From NCBI RefSeq assembly GCF_015709525.1, contig NZ_JADNRA010000026.1:62001-126000 (forward strand): DNA of 64,000 nucleotides, given 5' to 3'. This DNA is from Methylocystis sp. L43 (GTDB lineage Bacteria > Pseudomonadota > Alphaproteobacteria > Rhizobiales > Beijerinckiaceae). The translations under genes were made by a program, and so were the position numbers. Each line of letters begins with the position of its first letter. The first letter of the stretch is position 1. Below are positions 18,465-27,628 of the stretch, piece after piece. The notes beneath the pieces were generated by a model that saw nothing but the letters and a program-made list of their open reading frames with translations, searched no databases and was not told the origin of the DNA.

Positions 18465-19865
18465 ATGTCCTTTTCGCTCGCGATCATCGGCCGGCCGAAC
18501 GTCGGCAAGTCGACGCTGTTCAACCGGCTAACCGGCAAGAAGCTGGCGCTCGTCGACGATCGTCCCGGCGTCACCCGCGACCGCCGGGAGGGCGAAGCCA
18601 AGCTCGCCGATCTGCGCTTCACCATCATCGACACGGCCGGGCTGGAGGAAGGTCGGGGCCCGACTCTGGAAGGGCGCATGCGCGCCCAGACTGAGAACGC
18701 GATCCTCTCTGCCGACGCAATTCTCTTTCTCATCGACGCGCGCGCCGGCGTCATGCCCGACGACAAATATTTCGCCGATCTGGTCCGTCGCGCCGGCAAG
18801 CCGGTTATCCTGATCGCCAATAAGGCGGAAGGAAAAGCCGGCGGGCCTGGCGTCTACGACGCTTTTTCGCTGGGTCTTGGCGATCCCGTGCCGTTTTCGG
18901 CCGAGCATGGCGAAGGCATGGGGGCGCTCTATGACGCGCTGCGCGAGGCTCTACCCGAGGAGACCGCCGAACCTTTCGAAGACGACGTCGCCATTGAAGA
19001 AAATCTGCGCAACGACGATGAGGACGGCAGCGACCTCGATGTCACGAAGCCGCTGCGCATCGCGGTCGTTGGACGGCCCAACGCCGGAAAATCGACGCTC
19101 ATCAACCGCATTCTCGGCGAGGAGCGCCTGCTGACGGGACCCGAAGCGGGAATCACGCGCGATTCGATCTCGGTCGATTTCGTGTGGCGCGATCGGAAGA
19201 TGAAGCTCTTCGACACGGCCGGTCTGCGCAAGCGCGCCCGCGTCGTCGATAAGCTGGAAAAGCTGTCGGCCGCCGACGCGCTGCGCGCCGTGCGGTTTTC
19301 GGAAGTCGTCGTGCTGCTCGTCGATTCGACGATTCCCTTCGAGAAGCAGGATCTCTCGATCGCCGACCTCGCGGCTCGCGAGGGGCGCGCCGTCGTCATT
19401 GCGCTCGGCAAGTGGGACCTCGTCGAGAACCGCGACGCGACGCTCATCAAGCTGCGCGAAGACGCAGAACGCCTGCTGGCGCAGCTGCGCGGCTGTCCGG
19501 TGGTTCCGGTGTCGGGCGCGACGGGGCAGGGGCTCGACAAGCTCATGCAAGCGATCGTCGCGGTTCATGAAATTTGGAACAAGCGCATCGGCACCGGGCG
19601 GCTCAATCGATGGCTGCTGACGCAAATCGAGGAGACGCCGCCGCCGGCGGTTTCCGGGCGGCGCATCAAGATACGCTACATGACGCAAGCCAAGTCGCGG
19701 CCGCCGCATTTCGTGCTCTTCGGCAATCAGCTCGACGAATTGCCGACGAGTTACGAGCGCTTCCTGATCAACGGTCTGCGTAAGACCTTCGACCTTCCCG
19801 GCGTGCCGATCAGGATCTCGAAAAAGTCGGGGGAGAACCCGTTCGAAGGACGTCGCAAAGGCTGA
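18465..19865 (+). CDS. der: ribosome biogenesis GTPase Der (EngA)
   Basis: An essential GTPase for 50S subunit assembly. The 466-residue protein has two tandem GTPase domains, each with its P-loop (GRPNVGKST near residue 9 and GRPNAGKST near residue 204) and DTAGL switch II motif, followed by a C-terminal KH-like domain (residues about 390-460). The acidic linker DDEDGSDLD between the G domains is typical. It lies 38 bp after the YfgM-like gene, forming an operon. Confidence 0.97.
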   Translation: MSFSLAIIGRPNVGKSTLFNRLTGKKLALVDDRPGVTRDRREGEAKLADLRFTIIDTAGLEEGRGPTLEGRMRAQTENAILSADAILFLIDARAGVMPDDKYFADLVRRAGKPVILIANKAEGKAGGPGVYDAFSLGLGDPVPFSAEHGEGMGALYDALREALPEETAEPFEDDVAIEENLRNDDEDGSDLDVTKPLRIAVVGRPNAGKSTLINRILGEERLLTGPEAGITRDSISVDFVWRDRKMKLFDTAGLRKRARVVDKLEKLSAADALRAVRFSEVVVLLVDSTIPFEKQDLSIADLAAREGRAVVIALGKWDLVENRDATLIKLREDAERLLAQLRGCPVVPVSGATGQGLDKLMQAIVAVHEIWNKRIGTGRLNRWLLTQIEETPPPAVSGRRIKIRYMTQAKSRPPHFVLFGNQLDELPTSYERFLINGLRKTFDLPGVPIRISKKSGENPFEGRRKG

Positions 19866-19907
19866 GCGACTCTTGTGTCATAACGCCTCTCACGAGATTG
19901 TGGCGCC

Positions 19908-20918
19908 ATGCTCAAGCCTTCTCCTGAAAAACTTCTCGCTCTCGGCATGTCGTTCTGGAACGCCAAGGCGCTGCTTTCGGCAGTGGAGCTCGGCGTCTTC
20001 GACGCTCTCGCCGACGGCCCCGCCGACCTTGCGACGCTGACGCCGAAACTCGGCTTACATAAGCGCTCCGCGCACGACTTCTTCGACGCGCTCGTAGCAA
20101 TGAAAGCTCTGGAGCGCGACGCCAACGGGCGTTACGCCAATACGCCCGAAACGGATTTTTTCCTTGTGCGCGGTCGGCCGAGCTATGTCGGCGGGCTGCT
20201 GGAGATGGCCAATGCGCGCCTCTACGAGAGCTGGGGACATCTGTCTGAGGCGCTGAAAACCGGCCGACGCCAAAGCGAAAATCAGGACTCGAGCGATTTC
20301 TTCGCGGCCCTCTACGCCGATCCGCAACGTCTGCGCGGCTTCCTCTCCGCGATGAGCGGCGTGAGCGCCGGCGCCGCCCAGGCGATCGCCGACAAATTCT
20401 CCTGGCGGGACTATCGGACCTTCGTCGATGTCGGCGCCGCGCAGGGCATGGTCCCCGTCACAATTGCGCGGGCGCATCCGCATCTTTCGGGCGGCGGCTT
20501 CGATCTCCCCCAAGTCGGACCGATATTCGAGGAATTTGTCGCAGCCAATGGGCTCGCGGAGCGACTGCGGTTCCACCCTGGCGACTTTTTCAAGGACGAT
20601 TTGCCCAAGGCCGACGTCATCATCATGGGGCACATCCTTCATGATTGGGATCTTGAGCAAAAGCGGATGCTGTTGAAGAAGGCCTATGACGCTCTCCCAG
20701 AAGGCGGCGCGCTCATCGTCTATGAAGCCATGATCGACAATGATCGTCGCGAGAACGCTTTCGGCCTGCTGATGAGCCTCAACATGCTGATCGAAACCGA
20801 CGGCGGCTTCGACTTTACGGGGGCCGACTGCGAGGGCTGGATGAAGGAAGCCGGGTTCTCCAGCTCCCGGGTTGAGCATCTGACGGGGCCGGATTCCATG
20901 GTGGTCGGCGTCAAATAG
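19908..20918 (+). CDS. SAM-dependent O-methyltransferase (family 2)
   Basis: A 336-residue protein with an N-terminal winged-helix dimerisation domain (residues about 15-100, with [14 protein letters not shown]) and a Rossmann-type SAM-binding domain ([17 protein letters not shown] near 170; HILHDWD near 245, the family's catalytic-base region with His-Asp). This matches the hydroxyneurosporene/plant-type O-methyltransferase family. The natural acceptor is unknown; carotenoid, quinone or secondary-metabolite substrates are possible. It stands alone, 42 bp after der. Confidence 0.82.
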   Translation: MLKPSPEKLLALGMSFWNAKALLSAVELGVFDALADGPADLATLTPKLGLHKRSAHDFFDALVAMKALERDANGRYANTPETDFFLVRGRPSYVGGLLEMANARLYESWGHLSEALKTGRRQSENQDSSDFFAALYADPQRLRGFLSAMSGVSAGAAQAIADKFSWRDYRTFVDVGAAQGMVPVTIARAHPHLSGGGFDLPQVGPIFEEFVAANGLAERLRFHPGDFFKDDLPKADVIIMGHILHDWDLEQKRMLLKKAYDALPEGGALIVYEAMIDNDRRENAFGLLMSLNMLIETDGGFDFTGADCEGWMKEAGFSSSRVEHLTGPDSMVVGVK

Positions 20919-21002
20919 AGCCGCCGCGCGCGCGAACGCGTCCACGGCGCCTGCGACGAATCCCCGCGTCTCCGCTCTGGATTTTGGTTGGACAGAAGCT
21001 AG

Positions 21003-21019
21003 TTTTGAATTATTCTAAT
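21003..21019. promoter_or_regulatory. Irr-box-like (ICE) iron control element
   Basis: The sequence TTTTGAA-TTA-TTCTAAT matches the rhizobial iron control element TTTAGAA-N3-TTCTAAA at 12 of 14 arm positions. It lies 55 bp upstream of the rubrerythrin start in an AT-rich patch, where a promoter is expected. In Rhizobiales the Fur-family protein Irr binds such boxes under iron limitation. Binding here is inferred. Confidence 0.6.
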
Positions 21020-21073
21020 TCTTGCGTCGCGGGCCTAACGGCCGCGCCGACTCAGATACTCGGAGGCAAGAAA

Positions 21074-21493
21074 ATGGCTATGCTCAAGGGCAGCAAGACC
21101 GAAGAAAATTTGAAGGCCGCTTTCGCCGGCGAATCGCAGGCGAATCGCCGCTATCTCTATTTCGCTCAAAAGGCCGACGTCGAAGGCTACAATGACGTGG
21201 CCACCGTGTTCCGTTCCACCGCCGAAGGCGAGACCGGCCACGCCCACGGCCATCTGGAGTTCCTGGAGACCGTCGGCGATCCTGCGACCGGCCTGCCGAT
21301 CGGCAAGACCGCCGATAACCTCAAGGCCGCGGTCGCCGGGGAAACGCACGAATATACCGACATGTATCCCGGCATGGCCCGCTCGGCCCGCGACGAGGGC
21401 TTCGAGGAGATCGCCGACTGGTTCGAGACGCTCGCCAAGGCTGAGCGTTCGCACGCCGGCCGCTTCCAGCGCGCCCTGGACGAGCTGAAGTAA
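21074..21493 (+). CDS. rubrerythrin family protein
   Basis: A 139-residue four-helix ferritin-like protein with two ExxH-type iron-binding repeats: helix [14 protein letters not shown] (Glu, near residues 15-25), [11 protein letters not shown] (EXXH, near 53), ETHEYTDMY (Glu, near 90) and [11 protein letters not shown] (EXXH, near 123). It lacks the C-terminal rubredoxin domain, so electrons must come from a separate donor. The ATG at 21074 follows GGAGG by 7 bases. It opens an operon with the GlpC-like Fe-S protein and DUF3501; this trio recurs in alphaproteobacteria and is presumed to reduce peroxide. Confidence 0.9.
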   Translation: MAMLKGSKTEENLKAAFAGESQANRRYLYFAQKADVEGYNDVATVFRSTAEGETGHAHGHLEFLETVGDPATGLPIGKTADNLKAAVAGETHEYTDMYPGMARSARDEGFEEIADWFETLAKAERSHAGRFQRALDELK

Positions 21494-21513
21494 GCAGAGA
21501 ATTACGTCCTTCG

Positions 21514-21672
21514 CGTCATGGCCGGGCTTGACCCGGCCATCCACGCGATGGGACCGCGAAAGGCTCAGAGCCTGACCCGCGCGCCAGCGGCTGGGCTTCA
21601 GTATCCCTGTCGTGCGGCGACCGCTCTGCAGCATCCCCGCGTGGATGGCCGGGACAAGCCCGGCCATGACGG
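21514..21672. repeat. pair of inverted REP-like palindromes
   Basis: Two 34-bp copies of a palindrome built on GGCCGGG-CTTGACC-CGGCC with a CATCCACGC flank, at 21514-21547 and in opposite orientation at 21638-21672. Each copy folds on itself and the two can pair with each other. The same family recurs at 59815-59846 and 63201-63366. It lies between rubrerythrin and the Fe-S protein gene. Confidence 0.85.
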
Positions 21673-21696
21673 CCGTTGTGTTTTGGAACAACAAAG

Positions 21697-23043
21697 ATGA
21701 GAGAAGGCAGCCTCGAGGCTCCGATCCGGCATCCGCTGGATTGGCGCAGCGCCGATTTTTATGACGATGCGAAGCTCGACGCGGAAATGCGCCGGGTTTT
21801 CGATATTTGTCACACGTGCCGGCGCTGTTTCAATCTGTGCGACTCCTTCCCGCGGCTGTTCGATCTCATCGACGAATCGAAAAGCGGCGAGCTCGACACG
21901 GTCGCGAGCGCGGACTTCAAACAGGTCGTGGACGCCTGCACCCTTTGCGACATGTGCTTCATGTCAAAGTGCCCCTATGTGCCGCCACATGAGTTCAACA
22001 TCGACTTTCCGCATCTGATCCTGCGCTACCGCGCGGTGGAAGCGAAGAAGAACGGCGTGCCCGCCGTCGATCGCGCGCTTGCCGACACTGACCGCTACGG
22101 CAAATGGGCGACGCTGATCTCAGGCGCGGCCAATTGGGCGACGCGCCGCGACAACGCAACGATGCGCGGCCTCGAGGAGAAAGTCGCGGGCGTCGATCGC
22201 AACGCCGAACTGCCAAAATACGCCAGCAAGACGCTTGAAGCGCAGGCCGCCGCAAATCCACCGGCGCGCGACGAGTCGGCGCCGGCCAAGGCGCGCAAGG
22301 CCGTGCTCTACGCCACCTGTTATGGCGACTACAACGATACGTCGATCGGCATGTCGGCGCTGGCCGTGCTCGCGAGAAACGGCGTCGACACCAAAGTCGT
22401 GCACCCGGCCTGCTGCGGCATGCCGAAGCTCGAACAGGGGATGCTCGACGACGTGGCGGAGGCCGCGCGCAAGGTGGCCGCGGCCTTCGCGCCCTACATC
22501 GACGCGGGCTACGACATTGTCGCGCCGGTGCCGTCCTGCGCGCTGATGCTGAAATTCGAATGGCCGCTGATTCTGCCGGAGGAAGAGAGCGTCAAGCGTT
22601 TGGCCGAGGCGACATTCGACCTTTCCGAATATGTCGTCGACATCGCCCGCAAAGAGGGGCTGGCCGAAGGCATGGCGCCACTCGATGGCGGCGTCGCCTT
22701 CCATGTCTCCTGTCATTCGCGCGCCCAGAATATCGGCCAGAAAGGCGCGGAGCTGCTGGCGCTGATCCCTGAAGCCGATGTGGCCGTGGTCGAGCGCTGC
22801 TCGGGTCATGGCGGCGCATGGGGCTACAAGAAGGGCAATTTCGAAACGGCGATGAAGGTGGGCAAGCCCGCCGCGCGGCAGTTGCAGAACGCCGACAAGA
22901 AGCATGTCGTTTCCGAATGCCCGCTTGCCGGACTGCATATCGAACAGGAGATCGAGACGCTCGGCGGCGAGTCGCCGAAGCCGGAACGCGTCGGCCATCC
23001 GATTGTGCTGATGGCGAGAGCTTACGGGTTGTCAAACCCGTAG
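21697..23043 (+). CDS. GlpC/HdrD-like (Fe-S)-binding oxidoreductase subunit
   Basis: A 448-residue protein with two ferredoxin-type motifs in the first 100 residues (CHTCRRCFNLC and CTLCDMCFMSKCP, each followed by Pro) and two CCG-domain cysteine clusters in the C-terminal half (VHPACCGMPK and ERCSGHGGAWGY, with PSCALMLK). This is the architecture of anaerobic glycerol-3-phosphate dehydrogenase subunit C and heterodisulfide reductase D. With rubrerythrin and DUF3501 it probably supplies electrons for peroxide reduction rather than oxidising glycerol phosphate, as no glpA or glpB is present. The ATG at 21697 follows the REP pair; an earlier GTG at 21676 is less likely. Confidence 0.85.
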   Translation: MREGSLEAPIRHPLDWRSADFYDDAKLDAEMRRVFDICHTCRRCFNLCDSFPRLFDLIDESKSGELDTVASADFKQVVDACTLCDMCFMSKCPYVPPHEFNIDFPHLILRYRAVEAKKNGVPAVDRALADTDRYGKWATLISGAANWATRRDNATMRGLEEKVAGVDRNAELPKYASKTLEAQAAANPPARDESAPAKARKAVLYATCYGDYNDTSIGMSALAVLARNGVDTKVVHPACCGMPKLEQGMLDDVAEAARKVAAAFAPYIDAGYDIVAPVPSCALMLKFEWPLILPEEESVKRLAEATFDLSEYVVDIARKEGLAEGMAPLDGGVAFHVSCHSRAQNIGQKGAELLALIPEADVAVVERCSGHGGAWGYKKGNFETAMKVGKPAARQLQNADKKHVVSECPLAGLHIEQEIETLGGESPKPERVGHPIVLMARAYGLSNP

Positions 23044-23060
23044 CGGCTGGACCCGAACCT

Positions 23061-23188
23061 TACCCTCCCCTTGAGGGGGAGGGTCGCGCGAAGGCGCGGG
23101 GTGGGGTGGCCCGCCCCTCGTTTTCGTTGTAGTCACCCCACCCCGAAGCGCTTCGCGCTTCGACCCTCCCCCTCAAGGGGAGGGTGTT
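23061..23188. repeat. large inverted repeat between the Fe-S protein and DUF3501 genes
   Basis: Arms of about 45 bp face each other: ACCCTCCCCTTGAGGGGGAG at 23062 onwards is mirrored by the complementary block ending at 23185, with secondary palindromes (GGGGTGGGGTG against CACCCCACCCC) inside. Each outer arm is itself a hairpin. Such blocks are interspersed intergenic repeats in Rhizobiales. It may modulate expression of the last gene in the operon. Confidence 0.8.
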
Positions 23189-23204
23189 AGATGCGAGGCG
23201 CCTC

Positions 23205-23795
23205 ATGACAGATCGTCACCAACTGATCCCCGCCGATATTCTCCCTTGGGCGGAATACGCCAAGGACCGCGCGGAACATCGAAAGCGCATCACGGCGCTC
23301 AAGCGGCATCGCCGGGTTGAGGTCGGCCCTTACGTCACCTTCTACTTCGAGAATTTCGATACGATGTGGTTGCAGGTGCAGGAGATGCTGCACATCGAAA
23401 AAGGCGGCGAGGCGCAGATCACGGACGAGCTTGCGGCATATAATCCGCTGATTCCAAAGGGTAACGAACTCGTCGCGACGTTCATGATCGAGATCGACGA
23501 CGCGCTGCGGCGGGCCCGCGTATTGGCGCAACTTGGCGGCGTCGAGGAGACGGCCTCCATCGAAGTCGGCGGCGAGCGCGTCGCCGGCAAGGCCGAGCAG
23601 GATCAGGATCGCACCACGGCTGAAGGCAAGGCCAGCAGCGTGCAATTCGTGCACTTCCCCTTCACGAAGGCGCAGATTGCGGCGTTCAGGGAGCCGAACA
23701 CGCGCGTGATTTTGGGCCTGTCGCATCCCAACTACAGCCATATGGCTGTTTTGTCGGAAGCGACGCGGGCATCGCTCGCGGAGGATTTTGCCTGA
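23205..23795 (+). CDS. DUF3501 family protein
   Basis: A 196-residue soluble protein recognised as DUF3501 by RHRRVEVGPYVTFYFENFDT (residues about 30-49), WLQVQEMLHIEKGG and the C-terminal HPNYSHMAVLSE. No cofactor motif stands out. The family is routinely encoded with a rubrerythrin and a GlpC-like Fe-S protein, as here, implying a role in the same oxidative-stress pathway, but its activity is unknown. The ATG at 23205 follows GAGG; upstream in-frame codons run into the inverted repeat. Confidence 0.83.
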   Translation: MTDRHQLIPADILPWAEYAKDRAEHRKRITALKRHRRVEVGPYVTFYFENFDTMWLQVQEMLHIEKGGEAQITDELAAYNPLIPKGNELVATFMIEIDDALRRARVLAQLGGVEETASIEVGGERVAGKAEQDQDRTTAEGKASSVQFVHFPFTKAQIAAFREPNTRVILGLSHPNYSHMAVLSEATRASLAEDFA

Positions 23796-23909
23796 AGCCG
23801 CGCTTGGCGGCGATCGATGATGCCCTCGGCCTCTAATGAAGCAAGATTGCCGTGAGCCTCGCTTGCCGTTAAGTCCTCTTCAAGCGTTTCCCTCACAACC
23901 GACAGTGCA

Positions 23910-25493
23910 TTGACAACCCCCGCCAACGACCCCGTTTCACGCCGACGCACCTTCGCGATCATCTCGCATCCCGACGCCGGCAAGACGACGCTCACTGAAA
24001 AGCTGCTGCTGTTCGGCGGCGCAATTCAGCTTGCCGGCGCCGTCAAGGCCAAGCGCAACGCTCAGCAGACGCGTTCGGACTGGATGAGCATCGAGCGCGA
24101 GCGCGGAATCTCCGTCGTCACCTCGGTCATGACCTTCGAATACGGCGGTTGCGTCTTCAATCTCTTGGATACGCCGGGCCACGAGGACTTTTCGGAAGAC
24201 ACCTACCGCACGCTGTCCGCCGTCGACGCCGCGGTGATGGTGATCGACGCCGCCAAAGGCATCGAGGCGCGCACGCGCAAACTCTTTGAAGTCTGCCGCC
24301 TGCGCGACATTCCGATCGTCACCTTCATCAACAAGCTTGACCGCGAAGCGCGCGACCCTTTCGATCTCATCGACGAAATCGAGAAGACTCTCGCGCTCGA
24401 CGCGACGCCGATCACCTGGCCGATCGGCTCGGGAAAAGGCTTTGCCGGCACCTACCGCTTCGCGACGAAAACTGTGCGCCGGATCGACGAGGACGCCGAA
24501 CTGCTGCAAACGAGCGGGCTCGATGATCCGCTGTTCGACACGCTTTTGCCGAGCGGCGCGGATGAATGGCGGGAGGAGGCGATGCTTGCCGAAGAAGGCA
24601 ACAAGCCCTTCGATCTCTCCGCTTTTCGCGAGGGCCATTTGACGCCCGTCTTTTTCGGCAGCGCGCTGCGCAACTTTGGCGTTCGCGATCTGATCGACGC
24701 GATGGCGGAATATGCGCCAAGCCCGCGTGCGCAGGAGGCGGACAAGCGTCTGGTCGAGGCGAAGGAGCCGAAGATGACCGGCTTCGTCTTCAAGATCCAG
24801 GCGAATATGGACCCGAACCATCGCGATCGCATCGCCTTCATGCGCGTCTGCTCGGGTCGGCTCACGCGCGGCATGAAGGCGAAGCTCATTCGCACGGGCA
24901 AGAACATTCCGATCAACGCGCCGCAGTTCTTCTTCGCGCGCGACCGCTCGATCGCTGACGAAGCATACGCCGGCGACATTGTGGGCCTGCCCAATCACGG
25001 ACAATTGCGCATCGGCGACACGCTGACCGAGGGCGAGGAGATCGTCTTTCGCGGCGTGCCGAGCTTCGCGCCGGAAATTCTGCGCCGCATTCTCATCGGC
25101 GACGCCATGAAGGCGAAGAAGCTGCGTGAAGCCTTGCAGCAGCTTGCGGAAGAGGGAGTCGTGCAGGTCTTCACGCCGCACGACGGCTCTGGCGCGATCG
25201 TCGGCGTTGTCGGCGCGTTGCAGCTCGACGTGCTGGCGACGCGGCTTGAGGGGGAATATGGACTGCAGACGCGCTATGAACAGCCGCGCTTCGCCATTTG
25301 TCGATGGATCGCATCTGACGATGCAGCGAAGCTGAAAAGCTTCATCGATGCGAATGGTTCGAGCATCGCCGACGATCTCGACGGCGCGCCGGTGTTCATG
25401 AGTTCGTCGGCGTTCCAGCTTAACTATGACGCCGAGCGCAATCCGGCGATCACATTCTCGGATGTGAAGGACTATCAGAAGCGGGCGGCGTAA
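23910..25493 (+). CDS. prfC: peptide chain release factor 3
   Basis: RF3 is a translational GTPase that recycles RF1 and RF2 after peptide release. The 527-residue protein has a P-loop (SHPDAGKTTLTEK near residue 18), the switch regions (ERERGISVVTS, DTPGHEDFSEDTYR) and the NKLD guanine-specificity motif near residue 141. Downstream are the beta-barrel domain II and domain III. It must start with TTG at 23910: an upstream in-frame stop blocks earlier starts, and the family N-terminus begins directly after. A rare start codon may keep expression low. Confidence 0.95.
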   Translation: MTTPANDPVSRRRTFAIISHPDAGKTTLTEKLLLFGGAIQLAGAVKAKRNAQQTRSDWMSIERERGISVVTSVMTFEYGGCVFNLLDTPGHEDFSEDTYRTLSAVDAAVMVIDAAKGIEARTRKLFEVCRLRDIPIVTFINKLDREARDPFDLIDEIEKTLALDATPITWPIGSGKGFAGTYRFATKTVRRIDEDAELLQTSGLDDPLFDTLLPSGADEWREEAMLAEEGNKPFDLSAFREGHLTPVFFGSALRNFGVRDLIDAMAEYAPSPRAQEADKRLVEAKEPKMTGFVFKIQANMDPNHRDRIAFMRVCSGRLTRGMKAKLIRTGKNIPINAPQFFFARDRSIADEAYAGDIVGLPNHGQLRIGDTLTEGEEIVFRGVPSFAPEILRRILIGDAMKAKKLREALQQLAEEGVVQVFTPHDGSGAIVGVVGALQLDVLATRLEGEYGLQTRYEQPRFAICRWIASDDAAKLKSFIDANGSSIADDLDGAPVFMSSSAFQLNYDAERNPAITFSDVKDYQKRAA

Positions 25494-25560
25494 GGCCGCG
25501 CTCCGATATGGCGGGTGGGAACGGCAGGCGTGGGGAAACCGTTCAGGGAGACGGCCGGCC

Positions 25561-26168
25561 ATGTTGCAAATCGCGACTCTGATCTATCCGGCGATGTTCG
25601 ACCTCGACCTCGTTGGCCCGCAGACCTTCTTCCAGCGTCTTGGGAATGCGAACGCCTTTTATGTCGGGAAGAGCCGCGCGCCGGTGACGAGCGATCTCGG
25701 CGTGTCGTACTCGGCGCATCATGATTTCGAGTCCTGTCCAAAGGACCTCGACATTCTTTTCGTTCCTGGCGGGCTGAAGGGGACCACCGCCGCCATGCGC
25801 GACGGGGAGACGCTCGATTGAACGGCTACAAAGCTGCGGGCTACTGGATGGTGCGGGATCTGCTGCCGCTTTTTGGCGCCGAAGTCGTGAAACAGCGCGT
25901 TGTCGTCGACCGCAATCGGGTCACCGGCGCCGGCGTGACGGCCGGACTTGATTTCGGACTCGCTCTTACCGCGGCGTTGCGCGGCAGGGAACTCGCCGAG
26001 ACTCTACAACTTCTCGTCGAATATGATCCGCAGCCGCCCTTTAGCGCCGGCGACCCGGAAACAGCGCCCGCGCCTGTCGTCGAATGTTTGCAAGAGATGC
26101 GGCGGACCGAGCTTGTCGCGGCGCGCGAAGCCGCCGCCGCCGCATCCCAAAAGTTCAAGCGCCCCTGA
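25561..26168 (+). pseudogene. DJ-1/PfpI-family gene with internal deletion and frameshift
   Basis: Two adjacent frames together make up a DJ-1/PfpI-family protein (isonitrile-hydratase/InhA-like). The first (25561-25821) covers MLQIATLIYPAMFDLDLVGP to MRDGETLD, the second (25818-26168) resumes at NGYKAAGYWMVRDLLPLFGA. Between them the family normally has about 25-30 residues including the catalytic cysteine segment of the type SVCTGSLVLGAAGLL; that stretch is absent and the frame shifts. Without the nucleophilic Cys the product cannot be active. An assembly error is possible, but a loss of this size is more likely real. Confidence 0.8.
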
Positions 26169-26298
26169 TCAGCGTCAAGAACGCGCCGACGAGCGCCACG
26201 GTCGCGGCGAGAATGAGCACGTTTGCGGAGAACTCCAGGGCCTTTTGGGTCTCGGTCAGGACTGCGGAGAAATAATTGCTGTGCAGCAGAGCTGTCAT
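26155..26298 (-). CDS. 47-residue single-span membrane protein
   Basis: A short frame on the minus strand begins MTALLHSNYFSAVLTETQKA and continues with a hydrophobic helix of about 22 residues (FSANVLILAATVALVGAFL), ending LIRGA. The ATG at 26298 has AGGGAA about 6 bases upstream. It follows the TetR-family gene on the same strand (48 bp gap) and overlaps the 3' end of the PfpI pseudogene by 14 bp. No family is recognised; composition, RBS and helix argue for a real small membrane protein. Confidence 0.5.
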   Translation of the reverse strand: MTALLHSNYFSAVLTETQKALEFSANVLILAATVALVGAFLTLIRGA

Positions 26299-26346
26299 GT
26301 TTGTTCCCTAAGACGCACCGCGAGCGGACGGGAGCGATTGGTCAGT

Positions 26347-26994
26347 TTAGACTCCGGCGAGTCCACGAAGACTTAAGCCCGCCAGCGTGTCGACGAGCCG
26401 CTCGAGCGCGTCTTCGTCGAATTTGAGCGAGAAGGGCGGCTGCGCCAGCCGCTCCGCGTCTCGCACAAAGAACATCGGCTGCTGGGCGAGCCACAGCATC
26501 GCGAATGTGACGGTCTCCGCAGAGGCGTCCTGCGGCAGGAACCGCCGCACGACCCGTTCCGCCAAACGAAAGATGCGGGGCGGCGAATGCGCGATGAAAG
26601 CGCTGAAGACTTCGCTCGGCTGCACGCTTTCCCAGGCGAAGATGCGCAGGAAGCGGCTGACGCGATCGCGCTTGACGAGCGGCAGCAGAAACTGATGCAG
26701 ATAGCGCCGGAGCGCGTCCTCGGGCGAAAGCGCATCGAGCTCTTCGGGGTCCAAGAACGCATTCTCTTCGAAGGCCCGCGTCGCAGCCATCAGCACTTCG
26801 CGATAAAGTCCGTCCTTGCCGCCGAAGTGGTAATTAACGGCCGCCTGGTTGGCCATCGCCCTTTGGGTGATGAGCCGCACGGAGCCGCCGCCATATCCAT
26901 ATTCCGCGAAGACCGACGTCGCCGCTTTGATGAGCGCGGCGCGCGTCGTCTCTGTCGAGCGAGACGCGACGCGCGCCTGATCCAGATTACTCAA
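26347..26994 (-). CDS. TetR-family transcriptional regulator
   Basis: A regulator of about 215 residues. The N-terminal HTH is clear (GGSVRLITQRAMANQAAVNYHF), with the first helix AALIKAATSVFAEYGYGG; the helical C-terminal domain (RRFLPQDASAETVTFAMLWLAQQPMFF) is of the CerR/DUF1956 type. No good ATG exists: TTG at 26994, with GAGGA 6-8 bases upstream, is the best start, while a TTG at 27048 would overlap the previous gene. Downstream is the 47-residue membrane protein, the most likely cotranscribed target. Confidence 0.75.
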   Translation of the reverse strand: MSNLDQARVASRSTETTRAALIKAATSVFAEYGYGGGSVRLITQRAMANQAAVNYHFGGKDGLYREVLMAATRAFEENAFLDPEELDALSPEDALRRYLHQFLLPLVKRDRVSRFLRIFAWESVQPSEVFSAFIAHSPPRIFRLAERVVRRFLPQDASAETVTFAMLWLAQQPMFFVRDAERLAQPPFSLKFDEDALERLVDTLAGLSLRGLAGV

Positions 26995-27004
26995 AGCGTC
27001 ATCC

Positions 27005-27628
27005 TCAAAAAGGATATGCGTTGACGAGGCTCGACACTGCGCCGCCAAGCAAGGTCGCGCTATTCCAGGCCTTGCGGCCGAGCGGAGCCAGTTTGGATGA
27101 GAGCCCTGTCGGGTCGAGCTTGGCCAACAAACTCCGTTCCTGTTGCTCCGCGTTCTCGCCCATTGTCTGGGGAGAGGCGGGCGGCTCGGCGTTGTAGGTC
27201 GGAGGCGCCGGCGGCGTCGACTCGACAGGGTTTCTCTTTTCCGGAGACGGCCTGCGCAAGGCGACGACTTTCGTCGGCCTGACAGGGATCGTCTCCGTCT
27301 GTTCAGCGGCGGCTTCGTTCGACCACTCCGAGTTCGACCAATCCGAGATGCGCTCCTGCGGATAGACGGCGAACAGCGCCGCAGCTGGCGAAGCGCTTTT
27401 CAACTCCAAGGATGGGCGCTCCGTCTCCGCGGACTCGATCCGGTCGATGATTTTGCCGCTCACCGGGTCGGTCGTGAAAGCGATTTCCTTCAGCGCTTCG
27501 CCATTTTTCCATTGTGGAGGCAGGAAAGCGATGAGCCAGGTCGCGACGAAACACAGCGAAGCATCGATGAGCAGCCTGCGGGATTTGGCGCCAAGCGCGG
27601 AAAATTTTGTTTTCAGATGATCGCCCAT
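27005..27628 (-). CDS. single-span membrane protein with Pro-rich periplasmic region, unknown
   Basis: A 207-residue protein with a short basic N-terminus, a hydrophobic segment at about residues 19-36 (LLIDASLCFVATWLIAFL) and a long Pro/Ser/Glu-rich region typical of an extended periplasmic domain. No enzyme motif or named family is recognised. It ends 11 bp before the likely start of the TetR-family gene, so the three minus-strand genes here may be one transcript. Confidence 0.55.
   Translation of the reverse strand: MGDHLKTKFSALGAKSRRLLIDASLCFVATWLIAFLPPQWKNGEALKEIAFTTDPVSGKIIDRIESAETERPSLELKSASPAAALFAVYPQERISDWSNSEWSNEAAAEQTETIPVRPTKVVALRRPSPEKRNPVESTPPAPPTYNAEPPASPQTMGENAEQQERSLLAKLDPTGLSSKLAPLGRKAWNSATLLGGAVSSLVNAYPF

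Noticed and set aside
20984-21073. Upstream extension of rubrerythrin
   Set aside because: It would run over the Irr-like box and ignores the well-placed GGAGG before the ATG at 21074.
23732-23995. Minus-strand frame in the DUF3501-prfC gap
   Set aside because: It looks partly ordered but overlaps both flanking genes and has no start signal or family match; it may be a remnant.
23937-25562. 541-codon minus-strand frame opposite prfC
   Set aside because: It mirrors the third-position GC pattern of prfC and lacks any domain; prfC is unambiguous.
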